From DATLLN01 sp963809205 (GTDB lineage: Bacteria; Actinomycetota; Thermoleophilia; Gaiellales; JAICJC01), in contig CAWEIS010000004.1 in NCBI GenBank assembly GCA_963809205.1, positions 434,001 through 498,000 of the forward strand: DNA of 64,000 nucleotides, given 5' to 3'. Each line of letters opens with the position of its first letter. Within the stretch, counting starts at the first letter, position 1. Under the pieces are notes generated by a model that saw only the letters and a program-made list of their open reading frames with translations, made no database searches and had not been told where the DNA came from. Shown one piece after another: positions 49,996 to 61,591 of the stretch. Position numbers and translations under genes: made by a program.

Positions 49996-50931
49996 CGATA
50001 CGCGTCGGGGTTCGGCGGCAATCCCGCATCCTGCACATCGACCAGGTACCGCCAGGCGTCCGGGCGGCTGCCGTCAACGTCGGTGAAGCCGTACTCCCGC
50101 GCCAGCCCGCCCGACGAGACCGAGCCCTGGTTCCAGCGGTGGCGCTCGGGGTCGACTGCCAAGGCGACCACCGCGCGGCCGGTGAACGCCGGCGTCTCGG
50201 AGATGCCGAAGTGCCCGGGGTGCGGAAATGGCGGCTCGTGGGGCCGGTCGAGCGCGTCGCGCCAGTTCTCCTCGGTGACGCCGTAGTGCTCGAGCATCAT
50301 CTCCGAGCGCATCCAGCCCGGCGTCAGAGCGACCGCGGTGCAGCCGTGCGGTGCGAGCTCGTGCCCCTGGCTCCACGCCAGCCGGATGACCGAGGTCTTG
50401 GCGAGGTCGTAGAAGATCGACAGCCGGTAGGTGGCCGCGTTGTACTCGGCTGTGCCGTCCGTCACCTCGAACACCAGCCCGCCCGGCCGGCGGATCAGCA
50501 GCGGCAGCGCGTGGTGGCTGGTGATCAGGTGGGTCTCGATCGCCAGCCGCAGCAAGCCGCAGCCCGTTCTCGAGGTCGTGCTCCCAGACGGGCGTGTTCC
50601 AGTCGACCAGGTTTTCGCCGCCCCAGATGTCGTTGACCAGCACATCCAGCCGGCCGTGCTCGCGGTCGATGCGGGCCACCAGGTCGGCGACCTGCTCGGA
50701 TTCGAGGTGGTCGACGCGCAGCGCCTCGCCCCGTCCGCCGGCAGCCCGCATCAGCTCGCCGGTCTCCTCGATCGTTTCCGGCCGGTCGTACTCCGACCGG
50801 GCCGCCCGCGTGCTGCGTCCGGTGGCGTACACGAACGTACCGGCCCGCGCGAGCTCGACGGCGATCGCCCGGCCCGCGCCGCGCGTCGCGCCCGCGACCA
50901 GCGCCACCCGGCCGGTCAGCGGGTCTGCCAC
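49992..50931 (-). CDS. Short-chain dehydrogenase/reductase, +1 frameshift
   Basis: The first part, from GTG 50931, reads LTGRVALVAGATRGAGRAIA (cofactor TGxxxGxG-type site with Ala) and VNDIWGGEN. At about 50557 the frame breaks. The second part, one base on, continues LLRLAIETHLITSHHALPLL and has the YRLSIFYDLAK catalytic segment, ending at 49992. Removing one base gives a continuous 312-residue SDR. Substrate unknown. It overlaps the stop of the EamA gene by 16 bp. It overlaps the VLRF1 gene by 4 bp at its end. Confidence 0.78.
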
Positions 50932-51845
50932 CGCACCCTCCGGATCAGCCGTTGGCCGAAGGCCAGCGGCATGGGCCGGGCGACGCTCAGCACCACAACG
51001 CCCGCCAGCACCAGCGCACCACCCAGCAGCTGCACGGCGTTGAGCGACTCGCCGAGCACCACCGACGCGAGCAGCACCGTCGTCAGCGGCTCCGCGGTCG
51101 AGACGATCGACGCCGTGGTCGAGCCAACGCGACGCAGTCCTGCGAAGAACAGCCCGATCGCGGCCACCGTGGAGATGACGGCGATGGCCGCCAGCCAGCC
51201 CAGCCCTGGCGCCGTCACGGCGCCGGGATGCACGTCGCCGATCAGCAGCCCGGCGACCGTCAGCGACGCCGCGGCGCCGGTGCAGACGAACGCGCTCAAC
51301 ACGATCGGCCCAGCGCGGCGGGAGATCCCCTCGGAGCTGAGGATGTAGACCGTGTAGACGAGCGCGGCGGCGAGTCCGAGCGCGACGCCCAGCGGGTCGA
51401 GCGTGCCCGGTCCGGCCTCGGCGAGTACCAGCACGAGGCCGATCGAGGCGAGTGCGAGGGCGATTGCGATCCGCCGGTCGGCACGCTCGCGGCCGAGCAT
51501 GATTGCGGCGACGGTGACCAGCGCCGGGTACGTGTACACCAGCAGCGAGAGCAGCGAGGCGTCGACCCGGTCGAGCGCGACGAAGAAGCAGCCCGCCTGC
51601 GCGCTGTATCCGAGCGCGCCCAGCCCGAAGGCGAGGGCGATGTCGCGGCGCGGCAGCTCTCGCACCCGGCCGGCGGCGCCGGTCGCCGCGACCAGGCACC
51701 AGAACAGCACGGCCGCCAGCGCGAAGCGCACGGCCAGCAGCGTGCCGACGGTCGCGCCGTCGCCATACGCCAGCTTGCCGAAGATGCCCATGGTGCCGAA
51801 GGCGACGGCGGAGGCGAGACAGAGCAGGATACCGGTGCGGCGCAT
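50916..51845 (-). CDS. EamA/DMT-family transporter
   Basis: A protein of 309 residues with ten transmembrane helices in two EamA repeats (starting ILLCLASAVAFGTMGIFGKL, and VALGLAAALVYTVYILSSEG). The second repeat ends STAEPLTTVLLASVVLGE, a family hallmark. It likely exports amino acids or other small metabolites. It is divergent from a LysR regulator over a 75-bp gap, a common regulator-exporter layout. ATG 51845. Confidence 0.9.
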   Translation of the reverse strand: MRRTGILLCLASAVAFGTMGIFGKLAYGDGATVGTLLAVRFALAAVLFWCLVAATGAAGRVRELPRRDIALAFGLGALGYSAQAGCFFVALDRVDASLLSLLVYTYPALVTVAAIMLGRERADRRIAIALALASIGLVLVLAEAGPGTLDPLGVALGLAAALVYTVYILSSEGISRRAGPIVLSAFVCTGAAASLTVAGLLIGDVHPGAVTAPGLGWLAAIAVISTVAAIGLFFAGLRRVGSTTASIVSTAEPLTTVLLASVVLGESLNAVQLLGGALVLAGVVVLSVARPMPLAFGQRLIRRVRWQTR

Positions 51846-51898
51846 GTGCCGATTCTGCCCGACGAGATACTTCAGGTGCGATGCCGATTTCTTATCTC

Positions 51899-51912
51899 TA
51901 TTCGGTAGAATA
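51899..51912. promoter_or_regulatory. TATTC-N4-GAATA palindrome between lysR and exporter gene
   Basis: A perfect 14-bp palindrome (TATTCGGTAGAATA) lies within a rare A+T-rich stretch of the 75-bp divergent region, 9 bp before the LysR start. It could be the regulator's binding site or overlap its -10 box. It is not a strict T-N11-A site. Confidence 0.4.
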
Positions 51913-51920
51913 TCTGAACA

Positions 51921-52832
51921 ATGCTGGAGCTCCGCCGTCTCCGCCTGCTGAAGGAGCTGCACGAGCGCGGGACGATCGCCGCGGTCGCCGAGGCGCTGCG
52001 CTTCACGCCGTCCGCGGTCTCCCAGCAGCTGGCGGTGCTGGAGGCCGAGGCCGGCGTGCGGCTGCTCGAGCGGGCCGGCCGCGGTGTACGGCTGACCGAC
52101 TCCGCGCTGGTCCTGGTCGAGCACGCGGCGGTGCTCTTGGAGGCGGCCGGGCGCGCCGAGGCGGAGCTCGCGGCGGCAGCGGGCGGCGTCACCGGCAGGG
52201 CGCGGGTGGCGGCGTTTCAGTCCGTCGCGCTGCGGCTGGCGACCCCGGCGATGCAGGCACTCGCGCACTCCGCTCCCGGGCTGCGGTGCGAGCTGATCGA
52301 GGCCGAGCCCGAGCGCTCGCTTCCGGCGCTGGCGCTGGGCGACATCGACCTGGTCCTGGCCGACGAATGGGACGGGCGCCCTCATGCGCGCCCGGCAGGC
52401 GTCGAGCGCGTCGACCTGCGCCGCGAGCCGATGCGCGCAGTTCTGCCCGAGGGGCATCCCGCGGCGGCGGGCGGCGGCGCCGTGACGCTCGCCGATCTGG
52501 TGGCCGAACACTGGACGACCGGGCACCCCGGTTCGCCGTGGGAGCGGGTGACGATCCGGGCGTGCCGTGAGCTGGGCGGGTTCGATCCGGACATCCGCCA
52601 CCACACGAACGATGCGGTGATCAGCCTGGTGCTGGTCGCCCGCGGGCTTGCGGTCACGCTGCTGCCCGATCTCGTGATGTGGGGCGGCTCCCCGGGAGTG
52701 GTCGTTCACGAGATCGCTGAGGGCGACGTCAGCCGCACGATCTATGCCGCGACCCGCACGGCCGACGCCGCGCGGCCGTCGACGCAGGCGCTGCTGGCCG
52801 CCGTCCACCAGGCCGGCGCCGCCCTGTGGTGA
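51921..52832 (+). CDS. LysR-family transcriptional regulator
   Basis: A protein of 303 residues. The N-terminal winged helix (LRLLKELHERGTIAAVAEAL, then TPSAVSQQLAVLEAEAGVRL) is typical of LysR proteins, and the substrate-binding domain starts about residue 90 (GRARVAAFQSVALRL). Divergent from the EamA exporter, which it probably controls in response to the exported metabolite. ATG 51921. Confidence 0.93.
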   Translation: MLELRRLRLLKELHERGTIAAVAEALRFTPSAVSQQLAVLEAEAGVRLLERAGRGVRLTDSALVLVEHAAVLLEAAGRAEAELAAAAGGVTGRARVAAFQSVALRLATPAMQALAHSAPGLRCELIEAEPERSLPALALGDIDLVLADEWDGRPHARPAGVERVDLRREPMRAVLPEGHPAAAGGGAVTLADLVAEHWTTGHPGSPWERVTIRACRELGGFDPDIRHHTNDAVISLVLVARGLAVTLLPDLVMWGGSPGVVVHEIAEGDVSRTIYAATRTADAARPSTQALLAAVHQAGAALW

Positions 52833-52884
52833 ACCTGTCGAAATGCATCTTTGGTCCGTCCCGGGCGCTGCCGATACATCACGC

Positions 52885-53523
52885 ATGCGCCCTCCACGCG
52901 CGTTGGGTCTCGCACTGATCGTCGCAATCCCGCTGCTCGCCGGCTGCGGATCGAGCGGCGGTGCCGGCTCGGTCGACTCCGTCGTGCACCCTGCAACCTT
53001 CCCGTCCGGCAAGCCCGCCGACGTCGCGCCGAAGCAGGCGGTGCTCCATCAGACCGACATGGACACGGGCTGGGTGGTCATCCCGCAGAAGTCCGGTCCG
53101 TCCGGCTTCGCCGAGGTCAGCAAGGGCGACTCACCGGCGCTCAAGGCGTTCGAGCGGAAGTCCTTCAAAGGCGCCTACTCGATGTTGTTCGCGAACGCGC
53201 AGCAGGAGGTGTTCCTGTCGCTGGCTGCGTCGTTTGCGAAGCCGGCCGACGCCGAACACGTGGCGAAGGGGTGGTCGGCGATGGTCCCGCACAGCCTGCA
53301 CCACAGCGTCCGCCTGCCGGCACTGGCGGGATCGCCGGATCAGTTCGCGTGGTGGAAGGGGACGTTCGACATCAAGGGCACCGAGACGCCCGCCGTCATC
53401 GCGCAGTGGGTGAGCGGCAAACTGGTGATCGGCGTCTCGATGGTCGGCGCGAGCGCCTCACCGAAGCGGGTCGGACAGTTCGTCCAGCTGCAGAACGCCA
53501 AGATCCTCGGCGCGGCCCGCTAG
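52885..53523 (+). CDS. Lipoprotein of unknown function
   Basis: A protein of 212 residues with lipobox LLAGC (C21) and a Gly/Ser linker. The mature domain includes VLHQTDMDTGWVVIPQKSG and VFLSLAASFAKPADAEHVAK, similar to other actinomycete surface lipoproteins with no known role. ATG 52885 gives the best signal peptide. It starts 52 bp after the LysR stop. Confidence 0.65.
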   Translation: MRPPRALGLALIVAIPLLAGCGSSGGAGSVDSVVHPATFPSGKPADVAPKQAVLHQTDMDTGWVVIPQKSGPSGFAEVSKGDSPALKAFERKSFKGAYSMLFANAQQEVFLSLAASFAKPADAEHVAKGWSAMVPHSLHHSVRLPALAGSPDQFAWWKGTFDIKGTETPAVIAQWVSGKLVIGVSMVGASASPKRVGQFVQLQNAKILGAAR

Positions 53524-53537
53524 CGGCCCCTCAGGCG

Positions 53538-53837
53538 TCACGCGTCCGGATCGATCTCCCGGGCCTGATCCTCGTGCCGCGCGGCGGCGACGCGCTCTGC
53601 CTCGGCGCGATCCGCCTGCTGCTCGGCCTCGAGCCGCTGGCGCTCCGCGCGGGCAGCCTGCTCCTTGGCGGCCAGCTCGGCCTGCTCGGCCTCGCGGCTG
53701 CGGATGGCAGCCTCGTCCCGGTGGGCAGCGGCCGCGTCGCGGCGCTCCTCGAGGTGCTCGTTCCTGCGTCGCGACATCACCCATACCACGGCGAGCACGA
53801 CGACGATGACGACGATGATGATGATTGCTGTAGTCAT
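53538..53837 (-). CDS. Small membrane protein with a long charged helix
   Basis: A protein of 99 residues. One transmembrane helix (TAIIIIVVIVVVLAVVWVMS, about 3-22) is followed by some 70 residues of Arg/Glu/Ala-rich sequence (RRDAAAAHRDEAAIRSREAE) that should form a coiled coil. Function unknown. ATG 53837. It is convergent with the lipoprotein gene. Confidence 0.6.
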   Translation of the reverse strand: MTTAIIIIVVIVVVLAVVWVMSRRRNEHLEERRDAAAAHRDEAAIRSREAEQAELAAKEQAARAERQRLEAEQQADRAEAERVAAARHEDQAREIDPDA

Positions 53838-53926
53838 GATTGACATGGTTCCCCGGCTGCGCACTGAACGAAACGTCAGGATCTAGACAGCCGCTCAGTG
53901 TGCGGCCGCACGTAGAATCGCCCCCC

Positions 53927-55617
<1,691 letters not shown>

Positions 55618-56643
55618 CGCGCGTCCGGCGGGCGCAGCGCCGCCTCCTCGACCGGCGCGCCGAACCGCAGGATCGTCCCGCCGAAGGCGACGGCGCACAC
55701 TGCGAACCATCCCCAACCCAGGGCGAGCCCGGCGACGACGTCCGAGAGCCAGTGGAGGTCGAGCAGGACGCGGCTGCAGGCGACGGCGACGGCGATCCCG
55801 ACTGCCGCGCCGGCGAGCACGTTCCGCACATGCGCCGGCCGCCGCCGCCAGGCGAGCAGCGCCAGCGCCGCGTAGAACGCCGCGGCCGTCGACGAGTGGC
55901 CGCTGGGGAAGGAGGGTCCGAGCGACGCCGCCGCCGGGTCGATCGCAGGCCGGGCCCGGTCGATGATCCCCTTGACGGTGTTGGTGACGAGTGAGTCGCC
56001 CACCGGGACAACAATCAGGAAGACGGGGATCCACCGGCTCGGGAACGCGGATCATCTCGATGATCCCGGCGACCAGCCCGATCACGATCACACCCTCGGT
56101 CGAGGCCAGCAGGCTGATCCCGGACAGGATGTCGTGGCCGAGTGTGGACGTGTGCTCGTGCGCCCAGCGCGCGGCCGCCGCGTCGAGATCGGAGAGCGCC
56201 TCGCTCCGGCGGACGAGCAGGGCGAGCAGGGACACGATCACCCCCGCGACGGTGAACACCAGCAGCGCCAGCGTCAGCGCCAGTCCGGTCGCCACCCCGG
56301 CGTCGAGACGGCTCTCGACGAAGCTGCGGACGCGGGTGTGCTCGCGGATCTCCTCGGCCACCTCGGCCATCGCCCGGCGGTCGCTCACCCGCCGCTCGAC
56401 CGCCGCCGAGGCGCGCCACGCAGCGGCGCCGGCGACGGTCGCGATGATCAGCAGGAGGGCTACCGGCAGCACGGTCTGAATCCCATCTCAGGTGTTTGCC
56501 CTACGGCATATGCGGGAAACATCGCCGAACCATGGCAACGGAAAACCCCACCGCCGTCGAACGCGGACAGGCACCCCCGGCGATCGCATCGTCGCGACCT
56601 GCCGGACGGCGACGGCCCCGCGTTCCTTCGGTCGCGGCGCGCG

Positions 56644-57342
56644 ATGCGCGACGACGCCAGGCTGGCCGGTCACCCCGTCATCGCCTTCCTCGTCGTGGCG
56701 CTGGTGGGGTTCGCGCTGCTGGCTGCTGTGACGGTGCTCGTCGGCTGGATCCTCAAGACCTACGTCCTACCCGAGCACGGCATCGGCCATGCGGACGAGC
56801 ACGTCAACGTGTGGCTTGCGCACCACCGTGATGGTACGCGCAACGACGTGTCATTCTGGCTGTCCGGCATCGGTGACGTGCTGGCGATCCCGGCGCTCGT
56901 CGGGATCACCGCCGTCGCGGCAATGGTGATGCGCCGGTGGCGCATGGCGGCGTTCATCGTCGCAGCGATCGCCGTCGAGGCGGCCACATACCGCGTCGCG
57001 ACCTTGGTGATCCACCGGCAGCGGCCGAACGTGCCGCGGCTCGACGATCTGCCGGCCGACGCCAGCTACTACTCCGGGCACACGGCCGCGTCGATCGCCG
57101 TGTACTGCGGCATCGCGCTGCTGATCACCTCGCGCGTCCGCAGCGGATGGATCCGGGTCGCCGTGTGGACGATCGCCATCGCGATCCCGGCGCTGGTCGC
57201 GTTCTCGCGTATGTACCGCGGCATGCACCACCCAACCGATGTGGCCGCCGCGGTCCTGGTCGGCATCGGGTCGCTGCTCGTTGCGGTCGCTGCGGCGCGT
57301 GCCGCCGACGCCGCCGCCCGCTCGCGGACGGCCGGCGCATGA
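56644..57342 (+). CDS. PAP2-family membrane phosphatase
   Basis: A protein of 232 residues with six transmembrane helices. Motif C2 is YYSGHTAAS and C3 is SRMYRGMHHPTD. Motif C1 is weak (VIHRQRPNVPRLD, with the first lysine missing), which is common in this subgroup. The true start may be ATG 56532 (MATENPTAVERG), in another frame, joined by one more +1 shift near 56600. The stop overlaps the diacylglycerol kinase start (ATGA), so the two probably act on the same lipid pathway. Confidence 0.85.
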   Translation: MRDDARLAGHPVIAFLVVALVGFALLAAVTVLVGWILKTYVLPEHGIGHADEHVNVWLAHHRDGTRNDVSFWLSGIGDVLAIPALVGITAVAAMVMRRWRMAAFIVAAIAVEAATYRVATLVIHRQRPNVPRLDDLPADASYYSGHTAASIAVYCGIALLITSRVRSGWIRVAVWTIAIAIPALVAFSRMYRGMHHPTDVAAAVLVGIGSLLVAVAAARAADAAARSRTAGA

Positions 57343-58238
57343 CGCGGGTCGCGGTCGTCGCCCACGCGGGCAAGAGCATCGAAGGCGGTCTGCCGCAGCT
57401 CCGCCGCACGCTCGCCGAGCACGGCGTCGACGATCCGTTGTGGGCCGAGGTCGACAAGAGCCGGCGGGCGCCCAAGCAGATCAAACGGCTGCTCGGTGAG
57501 GGCGCCGACCTGTTCTTCGTCTGGGGAGGCGACGGCATGGCGCAGCGGTCGGTCGACGTGCTGGCCGGCACCGACGCCGCGATGGCGATCGTGCCCGCCG
57601 GCACCGCCAACCTGCTGGCCACCAATCTCGGCGTGCCCGGCGACATCGAGGGTGCGGTGACGACGGGGCTGCGGGGAGGCCGCCGGCAGATCGACGCGAT
57701 CAGGATGAACGACGAGCGGTTCGCCGTCATGGCGGGCGCCGGATTCGACGCCGACATGATCCGCGGTGCCGACGGCGGCCTGAAGGACCGGCTGGGTCGC
57801 GCCTCATACCTGTGGACCGGCGCGAAGAGCTTCCGCACTCCACCGTTCACGGCCAAGATCACGGTCGACCAGAGCCCCTGGTTCAACGGCTCGGCTAGCT
57901 GCATCCTGGCCGGCAACGTCGGCGCGCTGTTCGCGGGCGTCCGCGTGTTCGAGGACGCTGAGCCGGACGACGGCCTGCTCGACATCGCGGTGATCACCGC
58001 CGAGGGCGTCGCGCAGTGGGCGCGCACCGTCGGGCGGACGATCGCCGGCACGCCCGACCAGTCGCCGTTCTTCCGGTCGACCAAGGGCCGGACGATGTCG
58101 GTGAAGCTCGACCGCAAGGTGCGGTACGAGCTGGACGGCGGTGACCGCAGCAAGATCAAGTCGTACGACCTCGAGGTCGAACCACGTGCCGTGACGATCT
58201 GCGTCCCGGCTGCCAACAACGGGAGCGGAGGGTCATGA
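57339..58238 (+). CDS. Diacylglycerol/lipid kinase family protein
   Basis: A protein of 299 residues of the DAGK catalytic family. VWGGDGMAQRSVDVLAG holds the GGDGT-type nucleotide loop (here GGDGM), followed by IVPAGTANLLATNLG and AGAGFDADMI. The C-terminal domain has EPDDGLLDIAVIT. It would phosphorylate diacylglycerol or a related lipid. Coupled to PAP2 by ATGA and to DUF1206 downstream by a 4-bp overlap, giving opposed kinase and phosphatase activities in one operon. Confidence 0.88.
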   Translation: MTRVAVVAHAGKSIEGGLPQLRRTLAEHGVDDPLWAEVDKSRRAPKQIKRLLGEGADLFFVWGGDGMAQRSVDVLAGTDAAMAIVPAGTANLLATNLGVPGDIEGAVTTGLRGGRRQIDAIRMNDERFAVMAGAGFDADMIRGADGGLKDRLGRASYLWTGAKSFRTPPFTAKITVDQSPWFNGSASCILAGNVGALFAGVRVFEDAEPDDGLLDIAVITAEGVAQWARTVGRTIAGTPDQSPFFRSTKGRTMSVKLDRKVRYELDGGDRSKIKSYDLEVEPRAVTICVPAANNGSGGS

Positions 58239-59063
58239 GCAGCATCGATGCACGCGCACGGGCAGCGGGACGGCAGGCGACGCACAGCACGGCGTTCGAG
58301 GTGCTGACCAGGCTCGGCTTCCTGGCCCGCGGCGCCATCTACGTGATCATCGGCCTCCTCGCGATCCAGGTCGCGATCCACGCCGGCAACGAGACCACCA
58401 ACCAGCGCGGCGCCATGCAGACGATCCAGCAGCAGCCCTTCGGCCACTGGCTGCTGATCGTCGTCGCGGTCGGCCTGGGGGCCTACGCCGCGTGGCGGTT
58501 TGTGCAGGCGTTCGTCGGCTCCGGGCCCGAGGGCGGCGGCGACCACTCGACGTTCGGCCGGATCGCGGCCGCCGCCAGCGGCTGCGCCTACGCGGCGCTT
58601 TGCGTGCTGGCCGTGACGATCCTGCTCGGGTCGTCGAGCTCCAGCTCGAGCAACCCGCACAAGCAGACCGCCGGCGTGCTGGGGTGGCCCGGGGGCCAGT
58701 ACCTGGTCGGCGCGGCCGGCGCGATCTTCGTCGGCGTCGCGCTCTACCAGGCATACAAGGGCCTGTCCCGCAAGTTCCTCGACGAGGACAAGACGGAGCA
58801 GATGGGCGAGACGACGAAGCGGGTGTTCACGGTGGTCGGCGTCGCGGGCTACCTGGCGCGGACCGTCGCCTTCGGGCTGATCGGGATCTTCCTGATCCGG
58901 GCCGCGATCGACTACGACCCGCAGAAGGCCGTGGGCCTGGACGGCGCCCTGGCCCGGCTCGCCCACCAGAGCTACGGCTCGCTGCTGCTCGGGCTGGTGG
59001 CCGCCGGGCTGATCGCGATTCGGTCTGTACTCGATCGCCGACGCCCGCTACCGGCGGATCTAA
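58235..59063 (+). CDS. DUF1206-family membrane protein, +1 frameshift at the C-terminus
   Basis: A protein of about 275 residues with six transmembrane helices in three repeated pairs, typical of DUF1206: FEVLTRLGFLARGAIYVIIG, then SGCAYAALCVLAVTIL and VAGYLARTVAFGLIGIFL. The frame breaks near 59019. Removing one A from GCGATTCGG restores AFGLYSIADARYRRI, the standard DUF1206 ending, with TAA at 59061-59063. Function unknown. ATG 58235 overlaps the kinase stop. Confidence 0.85.
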
Positions 59064-59099
59064 GAGCTCGGCCGGTGGCAGCGACTGCGGGCGACGCTG

Positions 59100-60539
59100 A
59101 TGCGAATCGACAGCGCCGTCGGCAACCGCATCGCCGCCGGCGTGCGGCGGCACCATTCGCGGCGATTGGGGCGGCTGGGCAGCAATGCCCTCGACCCGCC
59201 GCCGGGCGGCTGGGCCGACGGCAACGGCGTGGCGCCGCCGCGGGACGGCACCCGGCTCCAGGTACTGGTCGACGGCGACGCGGCGCTGAGGGCGATGGTC
59301 GAGGAGGTGCGCTCGGCGGTCTCACACGTCCACCTGACGGCTTGGTTCCTGTCGCCCTCGTTCGTGATGGCCGAGGACGGCGGCCGGCCGGTGGTGGTCC
59401 GCGACCTGCTGGCCGAGACCGCCCGCCGGGCGGACGTTCGGGTGCTGCTGTGGGCGGGCGCTCCGATCCCGGTGTTCCGCCCGTCGCGGCGGGCGGTGCG
59501 GGCAGTACGTGACGAGCTTGCCGCGGCGCGGCCCGATCCGCTGCGCGCTGGACAGGCGCGAGCGGCCGCTTCACTGCCACCACGAGAAGACTGTGATCGT
59601 CGACGACCGGGTCGCGTTCGTCGGCGGGATCGACTGGACGTCGCTGGCCGGCGATCGCCGCGACTCGCCGAGCCATCCGGCGCGCGCCGCCCTCGGCTGG
59701 CACGATGCGGCGGTCAGGATCGACGGACCGCTGGTGGCCGACGTCGCCGCCCACTTCGCCATGCGCTGGGGTGCGGTGACCGGCGAGCGCCTCGCCCCGG
59801 CCGCCATTCCCGATCCGGCGCGCCGACGGCGTCGCCGCGCAGTTCGTCCGTACGTGCCCGGAGCACGTGTACCCGGCGCTCGCCGGACGGATCGTTCGGC
59901 GTGCTCGAGTCGTACGTCCGCGCGCTGCGGTCGGCCGAGCGGCTGATCTATCTCGAGTCCCAGTACCTCTGGTCGCCGGAGATCGTCGCGGTGCTGGCCG
60001 ACAAGCTGCTGCGGCCGCCCAACGACCGGTTCCGGCTGGTGATCGTGCTGCCCTCGCGTCCCAAGGGCGGCGGCGACGACACGCGCGGCGCGCTGGGCGA
60101 GCTGATCGCGGCCGACCGGGGCGCCGGCCGCGTGCTGTGCTGCTGCCTGTTCGCCCGCGGGGCCGGCGGCGCCGACCCGGTCTACGTCCACGCCAAGGTC
60201 GGGATCGTCGACGACCGGTGGCTGACCGTCGGGTCGGCCAACCTCAACGACCACTCGCTCTTCAACGACACCGAGGCGAACCTGGTGACCCACGATCCCG
60301 GCCTCGCCCGCCGCACCCGGCTCCAGCTGTGGGCCGAGCACCTCGAGCGGCCGGTCGACGATCTCGAGGGCGACCCGGCGGACGTCGTCGACCGGATCAT
60401 GCGACCGGCTGCCGAGGAGCAGCTCGAGCGCAGCCGTCGCGGACATCCGCTGAGCGGCCGCCTGATGCGGCTCGACCACGTCTCGCGGCGCAGCGACCGG
60501 CTGCTGGGACCGCTGCAGGGACTGGCGGTGGACGGTTGA
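59100..60539 (+). CDS. Phospholipase D-like protein, three +1 frameshifts
   Basis: Successive frames spell one protein of about 478 residues with two PLD active sites. Part 1 (from ATG 59100): VHLTAWFLSPSFVM. After a shift near 59535: CALDRRERPLHCHHEKTVIV, containing the first HxKxxxxD. After a shift near 59820: DGVAAQFVRTCPEHVYPAL. After a shift near 59885: FGVLESYVRALRSAERLIYL, then VHAKVGIVDDRWLTVGSANL, the second HxKxxxxD. The three extra bases sum to one codon, so the first and last parts share a frame. It likely hydrolyses phospholipids or makes cardiolipin-type products. Confidence 0.8.
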   Translation: MRIDSAVGNRIAAGVRRHHSRRLGRLGSNALDPPPGGWADGNGVAPPRDGTRLQVLVDGDAALRAMVEEVRSAVSHVHLTAWFLSPSFVMAEDGGRPVVVRDLLAETARRADVRVLLWAGAPIPVFRPSRRAVRAVRDELAAARPDPLRAGQARAAASLPPREDCDRRRPGRVRRRDRLDVAGRRSPRLAEPSGARRPRLARCGGQDRRTAGGRRRRPLRHALGCGDRRAPRPGRHSRSGAPTASPRSSSVRARSTCTRRSPDGSFGVLESYVRALRSAERLIYLESQYLWSPEIVAVLADKLLRPPNDRFRLVIVLPSRPKGGGDDTRGALGELIAADRGAGRVLCCCLFARGAGGADPVYVHAKVGIVDDRWLTVGSANLNDHSLFNDTEANLVTHDPGLARRTRLQLWAEHLERPVDDLEGDPADVVDRIMRPAAEEQLERSRRGHPLSGRLMRLDHVSRRSDRLLGPLQGLAVDG

Positions 60540-60556
60540 CGCGCTACGCTGTCGGC

Positions 60557-61540
60557 GTGGGTGTTCATCCGGCGCCAGATCCCACGATCGAGTCGCAGCT
60601 CGAGGAGTACCGAGTCGAGTTGACGGGGTACTGCTACCGCATGCTCGGCTCGGCGTTCGAGGCCGAGGACGCGGTGCAGGAGACCATGACCCGGGCGTGG
60701 CGGAGCATCAGCCGTTTCGAGGGCCGTTCGGCCCTGCGGACGTGGCTCTATCGGATCGCGAGCAACGTCTGCTTCGACCTGCTGAACGCCCGCCAGAAGC
60801 GGGCCCGGCCGATGGACCTGTCGGGGCCGTCGGCGGCGGACGACCCGATCGGCATCCCGCTGGTCGAGAGCACGTGGATCGAGCCGATGCCGGACGCCGC
60901 GATCCTCCCGGCCGCTGACGATCCGGCCGTGGTCGCGGCCGCCCGCGAGTCGGTCAGGCTGGCGTTCATCGCCGCGCTTCAGTTCCTGCCGCCCCGCCAG
61001 CGCGCGGTGCTGCTCCTGCGCGAGGTGCTGCGGCTCGAGGCGAGCGAGGTCGCCGACCTGCTCGAGACGACCGTGCCATCCGTGAACAGCGCGCTGCAGC
61101 GCGCCCGGGCGACGATGTCGGCCCGCGACCTGGCCACCACCGAGGTGCCGGCGGCGCCGGACAGCGAGGCCGACCGCGAGTTGCTCGCCCGCTACGTCGA
61201 GGCGTTCGAGGCATACGACATCGACCGCCTGACGAAGGTGATTCGCGAGGATGCGCTGCAGTCGATGCCGCCGTATGCGATGTGGCTGCGCGGCCGGCCG
61301 GACATCCTCGACTTCTGGTTCGGGCCGGGAATCAAGTGCAGCGGCTCGCGGCTGGTGCCCGTCGAGGCCAACGGGCGGCCCGCCTTCGGGCAGTACCGGC
61401 CGGCGGACGACGGGTCGTTCGAGCCCTGGGCGATCGTCGTGCTGGAGCCGTCCGCCGAGGGCATCGCAGAGCTGACGTTCTTCCTCGACACGCAGCGGCT
61501 GTTCCCGCTGTTCGGCTTGCCGCCGCGCCTCGACCGATGA
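60557..61540 (+). CDS. Sigma-70 family factor with SnoaL-like C-terminal domain
   Basis: A protein of 327 residues. Sigma-2 lies at about 12-85 (LTGYCYRMLGSAFEAEDAVQ, RTWLYRIASNVCFDLLNAR) and sigma-4 at about 135-190 (FLPPRQRAVLLLREVLRLEA, SVNSALQRARA). From about 210 a SnoaL/NTF2-like domain follows (ARYVEAFEAYDIDRLTKVIR). This matches the TIGR02960-type long ECF sigma factors in which the C-terminal domain tunes activity; no separate anti-sigma is next to it. GTG 60557; a TTG at 60536 is possible. Confidence 0.88.
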   Translation: MGVHPAPDPTIESQLEEYRVELTGYCYRMLGSAFEAEDAVQETMTRAWRSISRFEGRSALRTWLYRIASNVCFDLLNARQKRARPMDLSGPSAADDPIGIPLVESTWIEPMPDAAILPAADDPAVVAAARESVRLAFIAALQFLPPRQRAVLLLREVLRLEASEVADLLETTVPSVNSALQRARATMSARDLATTEVPAAPDSEADRELLARYVEAFEAYDIDRLTKVIREDALQSMPPYAMWLRGRPDILDFWFGPGIKCSGSRLVPVEANGRPAFGQYRPADDGSFEPWAIVVLEPSAEGIAELTFFLDTQRLFPLFGLPPRLDR

Positions 61541-61591
61541 GTCCGGGCAGCCATGGCGGTCCACTCTGCATCGATCACGGAGGTGTGAGCC

